Positions 7,407 through 7,448 of a stretch of 7,448 bases of DNA are shown here, piece by piece. This DNA comes from Synergistaceae bacterium (GTDB lineage: Bacteria > Synergistota > Synergistia > Synergistales > Aminobacteriaceae). Location of the stretch: the NCBI GenBank assembly GCA_031273365.1, contig JAISSA010000033.1, positions 1 through 7,448 on the forward strand, written 5' to 3'. The position numbers were made by a program, and so were the translations under genes. Within the stretch, counting starts at the first letter, position 1. Every line of letters starts with the position of its first letter. The notes below the pieces were generated by a model. The model was given only the letters and a program-made list of their open reading frames with translations. It did not search any database and was not told where the DNA came from.

Positions 7407-7448
7407 ATGCCCGTGAACAGGGAATATAAGAACAGCGTCTTCACGAAG
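7407..7448 (+). CDS. Start of a gene resembling Rpn / PD-(D/E)XK nuclease 'putative transposase' (3' end missing)
   Basis: ATG 7407 is preceded by GGAGGG at 7392-7397 with 9 bases of spacing, and opens a frame that runs to the window edge: 14 codons, MPVNREYKNSVFTK. The NREYK and SVFTK elements are what I recall from the N-terminus of the PDDEXK_2 family (Rpn family recombination-promoting nuclease / putative transposase), proteins of roughly 250-350 residues often present in many copies per genome and thought to cut DNA. No catalytic residue is inside the window, so the family call rests on 14 residues and is tentative. The gene has its own likely promoter and is separated from smc by hairpins, so it is probably not part of the upstream operon. 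If the family call is right, it is probably an accessory gene inserted after smc. Confidence 0.55.
   Translation, partial: MPVNREYKNSVFTK

Overview
The window is GC-rich and densely packed. Four consecutive genes on the + strand, with overlapping or nearly touching ends, fill positions 1 to 7184. They are followed by about 220 bases of intergenic DNA and the first 14 codons of a fifth + strand gene cut by the right edge. The gene set and protein style suggest a high-GC anaerobic bacterium. Synergistota is my best guess, but it rests on general resemblance and not on any marker I could test.

Layout: (1) 1-1533, the 3' part of a B12-binding-domain radical SAM protein of the TIGR03960 type, open at the left edge. 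(2) 1536-2306, its usual partner, a DUF2344 / TIGR03936 protein, starting 2 bases after the previous stop. In many bacteria these two are fused; here they are separate. (3) about 2225-3781, a ribonuclease E/G family endoribonuclease with both catalytic aspartates and the zinc-link cysteines. (4) 3756-7184, a complete Smc chromosome-condensation ATPase (1142 aa) starting with TTG inside the end of the ribonuclease gene. (5) 7185-7406, intergenic DNA with two GC-rich hairpins followed by T runs, then a good sigma-70-type promoter. (6) 7407 to the edge, the start of a gene whose first residues resemble the Rpn / PD-(D/E)XK nuclease 'putative transposase' family.

The first four genes look like one co-transcribed unit: there is no internal gap large enough for a promoter-terminator pair, and stops and starts overlap. 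The radical SAM pair and the ribonuclease are a known recurrent neighbourhood linked to RNA metabolism, though the function of the radical SAM pair is not established. Smc works in chromosome organisation with ScpA/ScpB, which are not in the window, so its place here is probably shared expression and not a shared pathway.

I did not find a new defence, mobile or RNA system. The most unusual sequence is at 2229-2303: five tandem 15-base units at the junction of the DUF2344 and ribonuclease genes, read as a pentapeptide repeat at the C-terminus of one protein and possibly also, in another frame, at the N-terminus of the next. Second is the Smc head, where the usual EEAAG-type motif after the Q-loop is replaced by ELLFG.
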